Of a DNA stretch of 6,742 nt, positions 1 to 6,730 are shown piece by piece. Position numbers and translations under genes: made by a program. The notes below the pieces were generated by a model that saw nothing but the letters and a program-made list of their open reading frames with translations, did no database searches and had not been told where the DNA came from. Source of the stretch: Desulfotomaculaceae bacterium. GTDB taxonomy: Bacteria > Bacillota > Desulfotomaculia > Desulfotomaculales > Pelotomaculaceae. Numbering within the stretch: position 1 is the stretch's first letter; each line of letters starts with the position of its first letter. The stretch covers positions 1 through 6,742 of the forward strand of contig JAQVLS010000089.1 of the NCBI GenBank assembly GCA_028704035.1. The letters are read 5' to 3'.

Positions 1-133
1 CAAGGATATAGATACTGGCGCCAATGTTTTTGCTTAAAACAACAGCTACCTCATTAAAGTCTACAGAAGTATTTCCCGCTGATTTCTGTAGTATCTTATT
101 AATATCCCTGGTTTTTTCCAGTAGCACTCTCAT
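1..133 (-). CDS. codY: CodY, GTP- and branched-chain amino acid-sensing global regulator (N-terminal fragment)
   Basis: Only the first 44 codons are in the window; the gene continues past the left edge. The fragment MRVLLEKTRDINKILQ, followed by VDFNEVAVVLSKNIGASIYIL, matches the opening of CodY (B. subtilis MALLQKTRIINSMLQ...). This is the start of the GAF domain that binds isoleucine, leucine and valine. The C-terminal DNA-binding helix-turn-helix is outside the window. In Bacillota CodY represses amino acid uptake and biosynthesis, and often virulence or sporulation genes, when GTP and branched-chain amino acids are plentiful. It begins 21 bases after hslU, as in the conserved codY operon. 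The start is uncertain. ATG 133 fits many clostridial proteins, whereas GTG 127 (codon 3) has AGGA at an ideal five-base spacing. Confidence 0.92.
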   Translation of the reverse strand, partial: MRVLLEKTRDINKILQKSAGNTSVDFNEVAVVLSKNIGASIYIL

Positions 134-136
134 CCT
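133..136 (-). promoter_or_regulatory. Shine-Dalgarno-like AGGA near the two possible codY starts
   Basis: The minus strand reads AGGATGAGAGTG. AGGA lies five bases before GTG 127 but overlaps ATG 133. The ATG would instead depend on GGGGAAAGG at 155-147, thirteen bases upstream, which is rather far. The pair leaves the true CodY N-terminus open by two residues. Confidence 0.4.
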
Positions 137-154
137 ACCCCGCCAACCTTTCCC

Positions 155-1564
155 CTACAAAATATATCGACTTAAATCTTCATCTTTCACCAGTTCGCCT
201 AATTTTTCGACAACATAATTTTTATCTATTTCGATCTCTTTTACCGTAAGTTCCGGTGCTTCGAAAGATATATCTTCTAAAAGTTTTTCAAGTATAGTGT
301 GCAATCTACGGGCACCTATGTTCTCTGTTTGTTCATTTACAGTATATGCGATTTCAGCAATTTCCACAAGAGAACTTTGTGAAAATTCAACCTTCACACC
401 TTCTGCGGCAAGCAATTCTGTGTACTGCTTAACTATAGCGTTTCTCGGTTCTGTCAAAATTTGTTGAAAATTTTCACAGGTCAGGCTTTCCAGTTCAACC
501 CTAATCGGAAAACGTCCCTGCAGCTCGGGTATAAGGTCAGAAGGTTTTGTAGTGTGGAAAGCACCCGCAGCTATAAACAGCATGTGGTCCGTCTTGACCG
601 GACCGTACTTGGTCATTACGGTGGACCCCTCAACAATGGGGAGAATGTCGCGCTGCACACCACCCCTGGACACATCCGGTCCATAACCTTCACGTCCGGC
701 AATTTTGTCAATTTCATCTAGAAATATAATTCCGTCTTCCTCCGCCCGCTTAACCGCCGTGGTGGTTACTTCGTCCATGTCAATTAGCTTTTGCGCTTCC
801 TGTTGGATCAATATTTTACGGCCTTCCTGCACGGAAACCTTGCGCTTGCGTTTTTTCTTGGGCAGAAAACCGCCCAGCATATCCTGAATGTTGATACCCA
901 TTTCCTCCATGCCGGAGCCGCTAAACACTTCCAGCATGGGGGGTTTGGTATCCTCGACCTCCATTTCTATGAATTCGTTTTCCAGTTCGCCTCTGGCCAA
1001 TTTTTCAGTCAGTATATCCCGTTCAAAATGAACCCTTTTTAATCGCTGATCCTGGCTCCTATCAACCTGCTCCACCGGTTTGTTAGATCCGAAAAGCACT
1101 TCCAGCGGGTTGCGGGTGGGGGTTTCCTGTAACGGGTAAGGGGCCAGAAGTTCCACGATTTTTTCATTGGCCAGCCTCTCAGCTCTTTCCTGCACTGTAT
1201 CCAGTTTTTCTTGTTTAACCATGCGAATCGCCGTTTCAACCAGGTCCCTAACCATGCTTTCCACGTCCCTGCCCACGTAGCCGACCTCAGTAAATTTCGT
1301 GGCTTCTACTTTGATAAACGGCGCTTTGACCAGCCTGGACAGGCGGCGGGCTATCTCTGTTTTACCCACCCCGGTGGGCCCGATCATGAGTATGTTTTTG
1401 GGTATTACCTCGTCCCTGAAATCCTCCGGCAGCAACTTGCGCCGGTAGCGGTTGCGCAGGGCTACCGCCACCGCCTTCTTCGCCTGGCGCTGGCCTACAA
1501 TATATTTATCAAGCTCCTCGACTATCCGGCGCGGTGTTAATTCCTTCACTTGCTTATCCTCCAT
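155..1564 (-). CDS. hslU: HslU/ClpY, AAA+ ATPase subunit of the HslUV protease
   Basis: Hexameric unfoldase that recognises, unfolds and threads substrates into HslV using ATP. The 469 residues are slightly more than the usual 440-465. The N-terminal [16 protein letters not shown] is at 10-25. Walker A is GPTGVGKT (62-69), the pore loop is GYVG (95-98) and Walker B is IIFLDE (279-284). The substrate-handling I-domain lies between about 107 and 245, including the basic KKKRKRK at 236-242. The arginine finger is probably R351 in [12 protein letters not shown], and sensor 2 is GARRLHT at 418-423 with its preceding glycine. The C-terminal tail DLSRYIL corresponds to the LSRFIL peptide that docks into HslV. 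The ATG is one base after the hslV stop and has only a weak upstream AGAAG, suggesting translational coupling. The 3' third contains two CodY-box-like sequences. Confidence 0.98.
   Translation of the reverse strand: MEDKQVKELTPRRIVEELDKYIVGQRQAKKAVAVALRNRYRRKLLPEDFRDEVIPKNILMIGPTGVGKTEIARRLSRLVKAPFIKVEATKFTEVGYVGRDVESMVRDLVETAIRMVKQEKLDTVQERAERLANEKIVELLAPYPLQETPTRNPLEVLFGSNKPVEQVDRSQDQRLKRVHFERDILTEKLARGELENEFIEMEVEDTKPPMLEVFSGSGMEEMGINIQDMLGGFLPKKKRKRKVSVQEGRKILIQQEAQKLIDMDEVTTTAVKRAEEDGIIFLDEIDKIAGREGYGPDVSRGGVQRDILPIVEGSTVMTKYGPVKTDHMLFIAAGAFHTTKPSDLIPELQGRFPIRVELESLTCENFQQILTEPRNAIVKQYTELLAAEGVKVEFSQSSLVEIAEIAYTVNEQTENIGARRLHTILEKLLEDISFEAPELTVKEIEIDKNYVVEKLGELVKDEDLSRYIL
341..369 (-). 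promoter_or_regulatory. Possible internal promoter upstream of codY
   Basis: The minus strand has TTGTGG (369-364), a 17-base spacer and TATACT (346-341). The -10 matches the sigma-A consensus at five of six positions; the -35 keeps only TTG. It would give a leader of roughly 200 bases before codY, inside hslU. It is a weak prediction, since such matches occur by chance in coding DNA. Confidence 0.2.
373..387. promoter_or_regulatory. CodY-box-like palindrome 2 within hslU
   Basis: AACTTTGTGAAAATT also matches 13 of 15 positions of AATTTTCWGAAAATT. It is centred 85 bases from the first box, close to eight helical turns. It lies about 240 bases upstream of codY and three bases upstream of a promoter-like -35 hexamer. 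Binding is inferred from the motif only. Confidence 0.3.
458..472. promoter_or_regulatory. CodY-box-like palindrome 1 within hslU
   Basis: AATTTGTTGAAAATT matches 13 of 15 positions of the published CodY box AATTTTCWGAAAATT. The motif is palindromic, so it has no strand. It lies about 325 bases upstream of the codY start and directly abuts a perfect TTGACA hexamer (457-452, minus strand). It also encodes conserved HslU residues (ENFQQIL), so chance is possible. Confidence 0.3.
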
Positions 1565-1565
1565 A

Positions 1566-2096
1566 TTACAATTCTTCTACTATTATATTCTCATTAGTAT
1601 AAATACATATGTCGGCGGCAACGAAAAGGGCCTCACGCGCAATGTCGCCCGCTCCCATGGCAGTATGTTTGATCAGCGCCCGGGCGGCAGCCAGGGCATA
1701 CGGACCGCCTGATCCGATGGCTGCTACCCCGTCGTCCGGCTCTATTACTTCACCGCCTCCGGATATGATCAAGAGGTCGTCCCGATTGGCAACGATTAAA
1801 AGAGCTTCCAGCCTTCTCAGCACCCTGTCGGTCCGCCAGTCTTTAGCCAACTCGACTGCCGCCCGCTGCAGGTTGCCGTGGAATTCTTCCAGCTTGCCCT
1901 CAAACTTTTCAAAAAGAGTGAATGCGTCCGCAACCGAGCCGGCAAAACCCGCCATCACCTTGTCTTTATAAAGGCGCCTAATTTTCCTTGCCCCCTTTTT
2001 AATGACAGTATTCTGGGCAAAGGTCACCTGCCCGTCACCCGCTAGAGCGACCCTGCCGTCTCTTTTGACTGCAACTATGGTAGTAGCGTGAAACAT
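1566..2096 (-). CDS. hslV: HslV/ClpQ, peptidase subunit of the HslUV ATP-dependent protease
   Basis: N-terminal-threonine peptidase of the proteasome beta-subunit superfamily. Two stacked hexameric rings form the cytoplasmic chamber, fed by HslU. The protein has 176 residues, close to B. subtilis ClpQ. Conserved parts visible are TTIVAV (5-10), AGDGQVTF (19-26), KIRRLY (38-43, with K38 matching E. coli K33), [13 protein letters not shown] (51-63) and IGSGGPYA (127-134). The likely nucleophile is T5, so a leader MFHA would have to be removed to expose it. The start is ATG 2096 because AAGGGAG lies six bases upstream and the family N-terminus begins there. An upstream in-frame TTG at 2153 has no ribosome binding site. 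It sits one base upstream of hslU, as expected for a two-subunit protease. Confidence 0.97.
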   Translation of the reverse strand: MFHATTIVAVKRDGRVALAGDGQVTFAQNTVIKKGARKIRRLYKDKVMAGFAGSVADAFTLFEKFEGKLEEFHGNLQRAAVELAKDWRTDRVLRRLEALLIVANRDDLLIISGGGEVIEPDDGVAAIGSGGPYALAAARALIKHTAMGAGDIAREALFVAADICIYTNENIIVEEL

Positions 2097-2102
2097 ATTA
2101 TT

Positions 2103-2109
2103 CTCCCTT
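2103..2109 (-). promoter_or_regulatory. Shine-Dalgarno deciding the hslV start
   Basis: The minus strand reads AAGGGAG, AATAAT, then ATG at 2096. This favours the 176-residue HslV and argues against the in-frame TTG at 2153 that would add 19 residues. Confidence 0.8.
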
Positions 2110-2115
2110 CGAAAA

Positions 2116-2196
2116 TCATGTTTTGCCGGTCTTGACGCCCGCCCGCCGGACAACCTGGGATATGTTGGGACAAAAGATGTCCGCCTGTCTCACCAT
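2116..2196 (-). CDS. Candidate 26-residue small protein between xerC and hslV
   Basis: Not recognised. The ATG overlaps the xerC stop by one base (TAATG). It is preceded by AGAGGA at a spacing of six bases, within the last xerC codons. The frame stays open for 26 codons and ends in TGA at 2118-2116, seven bases before the hslV Shine-Dalgarno. It therefore fills nearly all of the only sizeable gap in the operon. The peptide begins [16 protein letters not shown] and ends with a basic [10 protein letters not shown]. There is one cysteine, no signal peptide and no membrane segment. It could be a real small protein, a coupling peptide that carries ribosomes from xerC to hslV, or a chance ORF in GC-rich sequence. 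The initiation signals are the strongest argument for it. No function can be assigned. Confidence 0.35.
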   Translation of the reverse strand: MVRQADIFCPNISQVVRRAGVKTGKT

Positions 2197-3128
2197 TAAG
2201 TGTCCTCTTTTTCCTCAGCCCTCGGGTGGGCCTTGCGGTAAACCTGTTTGAGTCTTTCACTGGTTACATGGGTGTAGATCTGTGTACTCGATAGGCGGGT
2301 ATGGCCAAGCAGTTCCTGTACCGAGCGGAGATCGGCTCCCGCGTTTAAAAGGTGTGTGGCAAAGGTATGACGCATGGTATGCGGGCTGATTCCTCTCCCA
2401 AGATTTACTTTCCCTGCGTATTTATTCAGTATTTTGCGGATCCCCCGTGCAGAAAGCCGCTCACCCCAGCGGTTGAGAAAAACCGCGTTGTTTATTTTTT
2501 TTTCCGACGCGTTGGCCAGGATCCTGAGCCGCGCACCAGCCAGGTAATTCCGCATCGCCTTAACGGCCTGCGAACCCAGCGGAACTAACCTTTCCTTGGT
2601 TCTTTTGCCTACAACCCGCACATATCCGGCGCTCAGGTCCAGGTCCCACAGGTCAAGCTGCACCAACTCGTTAATTCTCAGCCCGCCCGCATACAACATC
2701 TCTAAAAGAGCCCGATCGCGAACACCAAGCGGGTTTTTCAAGTCCGGCGCCTCCACCAGTATTGCTGCTTCCTCCTCATATAAGAAGCGCGGCAGCCGTT
2801 TTTCCAGCTTGGGACTGAGGACTCTGGACAAATTATTTTCCTCGATTATTTTTTCTCTTACCAGGTATTTGTAAAAAGAACGCCAGGCCGCCAGTCTTCT
2901 GGCCACAGTAGTGCGGGCAAGCCCCTGCTTGCGTTGGTGGGCTAGGTAATGACGAAATATCCGGTGATCTATTTCTTGTGGCGTGACGTCATAATCTTCT
3001 TTTTTCAGGAGTAAAGAAAAAAAATCCAGCCCGTTGAAAAGATCTTTCTGGTAACTCTCTGTTGTCCTTGGAGACGCGTTCCTTTCTACCTTGAGGTATA
3101 TTAAAAAATTATCGATATGGCTATACAT
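2196..3128 (-). CDS. xerC: Site-specific tyrosine recombinase, XerC/CodV type
   Basis: Predicted to work with a XerD partner at the chromosomal dif site near the terminus, resolving chromosome dimers before division. With ATG 3128 as start the protein has 310 residues, normal for Xer proteins. The N-terminal SAM-like core-binding domain covers about residues 1-88 (IDNFLIYLKVERNASPRT and RRLAAWRSFYKYL). The catalytic domain follows from about 110. All expected active-site residues are present: R151 in GLRINEL, K175 in GKRTKER, H250 and R253 in PHTMRHTFATHLL, H276 in LLGHTRLSS and the nucleophile Y285 in IYTHV. The start was chosen because GGTGAT lies six bases upstream; earlier in-frame ATG 3155 and TTG 3164 lack such a site. 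Position between trmFO and hslV matches B. subtilis codV. An A9 tract falls at residues 209-212. A phage integrase is unlikely given the operon context. Confidence 0.95.
   Translation of the reverse strand: MYSHIDNFLIYLKVERNASPRTTESYQKDLFNGLDFFSLLLKKEDYDVTPQEIDHRIFRHYLAHQRKQGLARTTVARRLAAWRSFYKYLVREKIIEENNLSRVLSPKLEKRLPRFLYEEEAAILVEAPDLKNPLGVRDRALLEMLYAGGLRINELVQLDLWDLDLSAGYVRVVGKRTKERLVPLGSQAVKAMRNYLAGARLRILANASEKKINNAVFLNRWGERLSARGIRKILNKYAGKVNLGRGISPHTMRHTFATHLLNAGADLRSVQELLGHTRLSSTQIYTHVTSERLKQVYRKAHPRAEEKEDT
2203..2208 (-). promoter_or_regulatory. Shine-Dalgarno-like site at the end of xerC
   Basis: The minus strand reads AGAGGA, CACTTA, then ATG at 2196. The site overlaps the Glu/Asp-rich xerC tail codons (KEDT), so it could partly be a by-product of that coding. 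Its spacing to the small-ORF ATG is nevertheless ideal. No other start codon at a suitable distance makes use of it. Confidence 0.45.
2495..2503 (-). repeat. A9 homopolymer in the xerC coding strand
   Basis: Nine consecutive T on the plus strand give nine A in the mRNA, read GAA AAA AAA A.. at residues 209-212. Loss of one A produces an immediate in-frame TAA. Gain of one A produces a TGA about eleven codons later. Either change removes H250, R253, H276 and Y285. Confidence 0.9.
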
Positions 3129-3134
3129 TTTTAT

Positions 3135-3140
3135 ATCACC
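3135..3140 (-). promoter_or_regulatory. Shine-Dalgarno deciding the xerC start
   Basis: The minus strand reads GGTGAT, six bases, then ATG at 3128. GGTGAT is directly complementary to the 16S rRNA tail. No comparable site precedes the in-frame ATG at 3155 or TTG at 3164, so the shorter 310-residue protein is preferred. The trmFO-to-xerC gap is then 41 bases. Confidence 0.7.
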
Positions 3141-3169
3141 ATCTTTAAATGGCATTTTATTCAATATTA

Positions 3170-4543
3170 CTATATTTGCGATGCGCAGTTTGCAATTGAC
3201 TTCAGCGCTATCCCGGCCAGGATCCGGCAGCGTTCTTTCTTGTCCCGGAATATTACACCGGGAGGAGGGAAAAGTCCAAAATTTATATTCATCGGCTGAA
3301 AATGCGCGGGGTCCGCCGTTGTTATATAATGTGCGAGGGCTCCGTGGGCAGTGTCCGCAGGAAAAATAAATGGTTCCTTGCCCTGTGCAAAGCGGGCGGC
3401 GTTAATACCTGCCACCAAACCGGACGACGCCGATTCGACATAACCCTCTACTCCGGTGATCTGGCCGGCAAATAAAAGGCCGGGCCGGCTATTGCTCTGG
3501 TAAGTAGGCCGCAGCAACACCGGGGAATTTATGTAGGTATTCCTGTGCATGACTCCGTAACGCATAAATTCCGCATTCTCCAGGCCGGGGATGAGGCGGA
3601 ACACTCTTTGCTGCTCGCTCCATTTTAAACTTGTCTGAAAACCCACCAGGTTAAACAGCGAACCCTCGTTGTTTTCCTGTCTCAACTGCACCACAGCGTA
3701 GGACCCCTTGCCCGTGCGGAGATTGGTCAGTCCCACCGGTTTCATGGGACCATAGCGGAGCGTGTCCCGTCCGCGAACAGCCAGAGCCTCTACCGGCATG
3801 CACCCCGCAAAATGCACCTCCCGCTCAAATTCCTTTCTGGGCGCCTTCTCAGCTTTAACAAGCGTTTCCCAGAAGACATCATATTCATCTTTGGTAAACG
3901 GGCAGTTCAGGTAGGCGCTGTCACCCTTCCCATAGCGGGAAGAGCGAAAAACCCTGTCCATGTTAATTGATTCCGCTGTGACAATGGGCGCCACAGCATC
4001 ATAAAAATAAAGGTATTCATTTCCGGTAAAGTGGCGCACAGCTTCATTCATGGCGTCTGAAGTCAGTGGTCCGGTGGCCAGTATTACCAGATCATCAGCA
4101 GGTAGATCATTTACCTCGCGCCGCACAATCTCCACCAGTGGGTGATCCGCAAGTTTTTCGGTCACACACCTGGCAAAGAAGTTTCTATCAACAGCCAGGG
4201 CGCCGCCTGCCGACACCTTTGTTTCATCAGCGCAGCTCATGATCAGGGAGCCTAAACGTCTCATTTCTTCCTTTAGCAGGCCTACCGCGTTTTCTATGGC
4301 GATTGACCTGAAAGAATTACTGCACACCAGTTCAGCAAAGTCCCCACTCCGGTGCGCGGGCGTTAGTTTTTCAGGACGCATCTCAAAAAGCCTGATTCTA
4401 ACACCCCTTTTTGCAGCCTGCCAGGCCGCTTCCGATCCGGCTAGGCCGGCCCCGACAATGGTGACCGACGGTGGCTTGCCGCTGGAAAAGCAATTCTCCG
4501 GTTTTTTAATCGAATATTTTATTGTATCAGGTCTTTCATCCAT
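3170..4543 (-). CDS. trmFO: Methylenetetrahydrofolate-tRNA-(uracil-5-)-methyltransferase
   Basis: FAD- and folate-dependent enzyme that makes 5-methyluridine at position 54 in the T loop of tRNA, using methylenetetrahydrofolate as carbon donor and NAD(P)H as reductant. This is the Gram-positive counterpart of SAM-dependent TrmA. The FAD-binding motif [16 protein letters not shown] is at residues 27-42. The two cysteines matching B. subtilis C53 and C226 are present in ELVCSNSF (C74) and FAGCMPVE (C248). The C-terminal flavoprotein motif [16 protein letters not shown] is at 356-371. The start is ATG 4543, with AAGGA six bases upstream and a one-base gap after the topA stop. A GTG at 4561 would also be in frame but is less well placed. 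At 457 residues it is about 21 residues longer at the N-terminus than the usual form of about 435, with no later in-frame ATG, GTG or TTG before the FAD motif. Formerly called gid. Confidence 0.97.
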   Translation of the reverse strand: MDERPDTIKYSIKKPENCFSSGKPPSVTIVGAGLAGSEAAWQAAKRGVRIRLFEMRPEKLTPAHRSGDFAELVCSNSFRSIAIENAVGLLKEEMRRLGSLIMSCADETKVSAGGALAVDRNFFARCVTEKLADHPLVEIVRREVNDLPADDLVILATGPLTSDAMNEAVRHFTGNEYLYFYDAVAPIVTAESINMDRVFRSSRYGKGDSAYLNCPFTKDEYDVFWETLVKAEKAPRKEFEREVHFAGCMPVEALAVRGRDTLRYGPMKPVGLTNLRTGKGSYAVVQLRQENNEGSLFNLVGFQTSLKWSEQQRVFRLIPGLENAEFMRYGVMHRNTYINSPVLLRPTYQSNSRPGLLFAGQITGVEGYVESASSGLVAGINAARFAQGKEPFIFPADTAHGALAHYITTADPAHFQPMNINFGLFPPPGVIFRDKKERCRILAGIALKSIANCASQI

Positions 4544-4544
4544 C

Positions 4545-6719
4545 TTATGTCCTTGTTTCACCTGCCAGGGGCAAATTTACATCAGCTTTTGCCGATTTCG
4601 AATTTTTTTTGCCGGCTGTCTTGTTTTCGGATTCTACTTTGCAGCCGCATTCCTTGTTCACACAGAGCAGATAGCTGCCTTTCCCGCTTCTCTTTTTTTC
4701 TACCATCAAATCGCCGCAATTGGGACATCTGACCTTTGCAGGCTGATCCCAGGTAACAAAATCACACTCCGGGTAACGGCTGCAGCCGAAAAACTTCCTG
4801 CCTTTCTTGCTGCGGCGGGCTACCAGTTCACCTGCACAGCGCGGACAATTTACACCGATCGGTTCCAAAAGCGGCTTCGTGTTGCGGCATTCGGGAAAAC
4901 CCGGGCAGGCCAAAAATTTACCATAACGGCCCATCTTTATTACCAGGTTGCGGCCGCACTGCTCACAGATCTCTTCGGTTACTTCGTCGGGAATCTTGAC
5001 GTGGCCGATTTCCTCCTCGGCCTTTTCCAAAGTTCGGCTGAAGGGCTGATAAAAGTTATCTAAGACCTGGGCCCAATCCTGCTCCCCTTCTTCAATTTTG
5101 TCCAACTTTTCTTCCAACCCGGCAGTAAATTGGACATCGATAATATCATGGAAGTGATTTTTCAGCAGCGCCACAACGATATCACCAAGCTCTGTAGGGT
5201 AAAACTGTTTCTTTTCCCTAACCACATAAGCTCTCTTGATAATTGTCTCGATAATAGGAGCGTACGTACTCGGCCTGCCTATGCCCTTTTCTTCCAGTAT
5301 TTTGACCAGCGTCGCCTCTGTATAACGGGGCGGTGGCTGCGTAAAATTTTGTTTCGGGGTAAGCGAGCGTGCTTCGACTTCCTCGCCTTCCTTTAACTCC
5401 GGCAACAGCCCTTCTTCTTTATCTCCTTCTTTATCCTCGCTGTCCCGACTTTCAGTGTAAACTTTTATGAATCCGGGAAAGACAATGACCGAGCCGGTAG
5501 CACGAAAAATATACACACCGGCGCTAATATCCACACTGGTTGTGTCATACACCGCTTGGCTCATCTGGCTGGCCAGAAAGCGGGACCAGATCAGCTTATA
5601 CAGCTTATACTGGTCATTGGTCAGATACCCTTTAATTTGCTCCGGCTCCCTTTGAATTGCAGTCGGGCGGATTGCTTCATGCGCGTCCTGGACTTTACCC
5701 TTACCCTTACCCTTAGTAGCAGCGGTCGCCTTACCGACATACTGGGCGCCGAAACGCTCTGTGATGTATTTTTGAACCTCTTCCTTGGCAGAGGATGATA
5801 CCCGTGTTGAATCTGTTCGGATGTATGTTACCAGACCGGAAGTTCCTTCCTTACCCAGATCAAGGCCCTCATACAGCTGCTGCGCCACCATCATCGTTTT
5901 TCTGGCGGTAAAATTAAGTTTGCGGTACGCTTCCTGCTGCAGAGTACTGGTTGTAAAAGGCAGGGCCGGCCTGCGGGTCTTCTCTTTGCGCACGATCTTG
6001 GATATCGTATAATGAGCGCCCTTGAGTTCATCCAATACTTCCTGCATTTTTTTTTCATTCGTTATTTTAATACTTTTATTCTTGTGTTTTAAAAGCCTAC
6101 CTTCAAAAGGCGCCCATCCATTCTTGACAAATAATCCGTTCAAGGTCCAGTACTCTTCTTGTTCAAAAGCCTGAATTTCCGCCTCCCGGTCACAAATAAG
6201 ACGCATGGCTACCGACTGCACTCGCCCGGCGCTTAGTCCTTTTTTTATTTTTCGCCAGAGCAGCGGGCTCAAGTTATAGCCTACCAGGCGGTCAAGGATA
6301 CGACGAGCCTGCTGCGCGTTGACTCGGTTAAAGTCAATGGTCCGTGGGTTGCGCGCGGCATTTTGAATAGCCTGTTTTGTGATTTCGTTAAATTCAATAC
6401 GGCAAGGTTTCTCAGCGGGGATATCCAGGATGTTCTGCAGGTGCCACGCAATCGCCTCCCCCTCACGATCAGGGTCGGATGCAATCAGCACCTGGTCAGC
6501 TTTTTTTACCGCATTTTTCAGGTCTTTTATGATGTCGCCTTTGCCGCGTATTGTGATATATTTCGGGGCAAAGTTTTCCTTAACATTTACCCCGAACTGG
6601 CTTTTCGGCAGATCCCGGACGTGCCCCATGGAAGCCTTAACAATATATTTTTTCCCTAAGAATTTGCCGATCGTTTTTGCTTTGGCAGGTGACTCCACAA
6701 TAACCAGTATTTTAGACAA
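4545..6719 (-). CDS. topA: DNA topoisomerase I (type IA)
   Basis: Relaxes negatively supercoiled DNA in the cytoplasm by cutting one strand through a 5'-phosphotyrosine intermediate. The 724-residue protein is full length for the bacterial family. The TOPRIM domain opens with [14 protein letters not shown] (E9) and carries the metal-binding DPDRE motif (D82, D84, E86). The catalytic motif YIRTDSTR places the nucleophile at Y299 with R301 beside it. DAHEAIRPT follows at 345-353 and [12 protein letters not shown] at 479-490. The C-terminal part has three four-cysteine zinc ribbons (C585/588/605/611, C625/628/646/652, C665/668/686/691), then a lysine-rich tail. The start is a TTG, chosen because the family N-terminus begins exactly there and GAGGTG sits 5 bases upstream. 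A KGKGKGK stretch (336-342) comes from a hexanucleotide repeat. It is the first gene of the run visible here, and its stop lies one base before trmFO. Confidence 0.98.
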   Translation of the reverse strand: MSKILVIVESPAKAKTIGKFLGKKYIVKASMGHVRDLPKSQFGVNVKENFAPKYITIRGKGDIIKDLKNAVKKADQVLIASDPDREGEAIAWHLQNILDIPAEKPCRIEFNEITKQAIQNAARNPRTIDFNRVNAQQARRILDRLVGYNLSPLLWRKIKKGLSAGRVQSVAMRLICDREAEIQAFEQEEYWTLNGLFVKNGWAPFEGRLLKHKNKSIKITNEKKMQEVLDELKGAHYTISKIVRKEKTRRPALPFTTSTLQQEAYRKLNFTARKTMMVAQQLYEGLDLGKEGTSGLVTYIRTDSTRVSSSAKEEVQKYITERFGAQYVGKATAATKGKGKGKVQDAHEAIRPTAIQREPEQIKGYLTNDQYKLYKLIWSRFLASQMSQAVYDTTSVDISAGVYIFRATGSVIVFPGFIKVYTESRDSEDKEGDKEEGLLPELKEGEEVEARSLTPKQNFTQPPPRYTEATLVKILEEKGIGRPSTYAPIIETIIKRAYVVREKKQFYPTELGDIVVALLKNHFHDIIDVQFTAGLEEKLDKIEEGEQDWAQVLDNFYQPFSRTLEKAEEEIGHVKIPDEVTEEICEQCGRNLVIKMGRYGKFLACPGFPECRNTKPLLEPIGVNCPRCAGELVARRSKKGRKFFGCSRYPECDFVTWDQPAKVRCPNCGDLMVEKKRSGKGSYLLCVNKECGCKVESENKTAGKKNSKSAKADVNLPLAGETRT
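4550..4554 (-). promoter_or_regulatory. Shine-Dalgarno of trmFO inside the last codons of topA
   Basis: The minus strand reads AAGGA, six bases, then ATG at 4543. The site lies within the final topA codons and the topA TAA falls between it and the start. This arrangement favours translational coupling and supports ATG 4543 over the in-frame GTG at 4561. Confidence 0.65.
5695..5715 (-). repeat. Hexanucleotide repeat (TTACCC)3 plus half a unit, inside topA
   Basis: The plus strand shows three perfect TTACCC units followed by TTA. On the coding strand this is a GGGTAA-type repeat read as alternating Lys and Gly (residues 336-342 of TopA). The unit is six bases, so copy-number change would add or remove Lys-Gly pairs without a frameshift. 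It lies in the basic loop just before the conserved DAHEAIRPT motif. Confidence 0.85.
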
Positions 6720-6724
6720 AATAA

Positions 6725-6730
6725 CACCTC
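6725..6730 (-). promoter_or_regulatory. Shine-Dalgarno of topA, deciding a TTG start
   Basis: The minus strand reads GAGGTG, then five bases, then TTG. No in-frame ATG lies upstream in the window. The ATG just upstream is in another frame and meets a stop after six codons. The spacing and strength support initiation at the TTG. Confidence 0.8.

Noticed and set aside
120..131. Half of a CIRCE-like heat-shock operator (GAGTGCTA on the minus strand) at the codY start
   Set aside because: The partner half TTAGCACTC is absent at the nine-base spacing; the match is part of the codY coding sequence.
1211..1540. Plus-strand ORF antisense to the hslU N-terminal region
   Set aside because: It mirrors the Walker A and pore-loop coding region of hslU; composition and codon pattern fit a shadow frame.
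2097..2153. Longer hslV from an in-frame TTG at 2153
   Set aside because: No usable Shine-Dalgarno, and the added residues lie outside the family N-terminus. ATG 2096 has AAGGGAG six bases upstream.
2168..2182. Small inverted repeat GGACA/TGTCC in the xerC-hslV gap
   Set aside because: Only five base pairs with a five-base loop and no T-run after it; too weak for a terminator or attenuator.
3129..3164. Longer xerC from TTG 3164 or ATG 3155
   Set aside because: Neither has a ribosome binding site, whereas ATG 3128 has GGTGAT six bases upstream and fits the family start.
4239..5063. Long plus-strand ORF (274 codons) antisense to topA and trmFO
   Set aside because: It lies opposite well-conserved parts of TopA (zinc ribbons) and TrmFO (FAD domain), has no ribosome binding site at its ATG and resembles no protein family. 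It is an antisense shadow.
5340..5460. Acidic Glu/Asp/Lys-rich segment of TopA (about residues 420-450)
   Set aside because: A charged variable linker before the [21 protein letters not shown] motif is common in Bacillota TopA; not an insertion of note.
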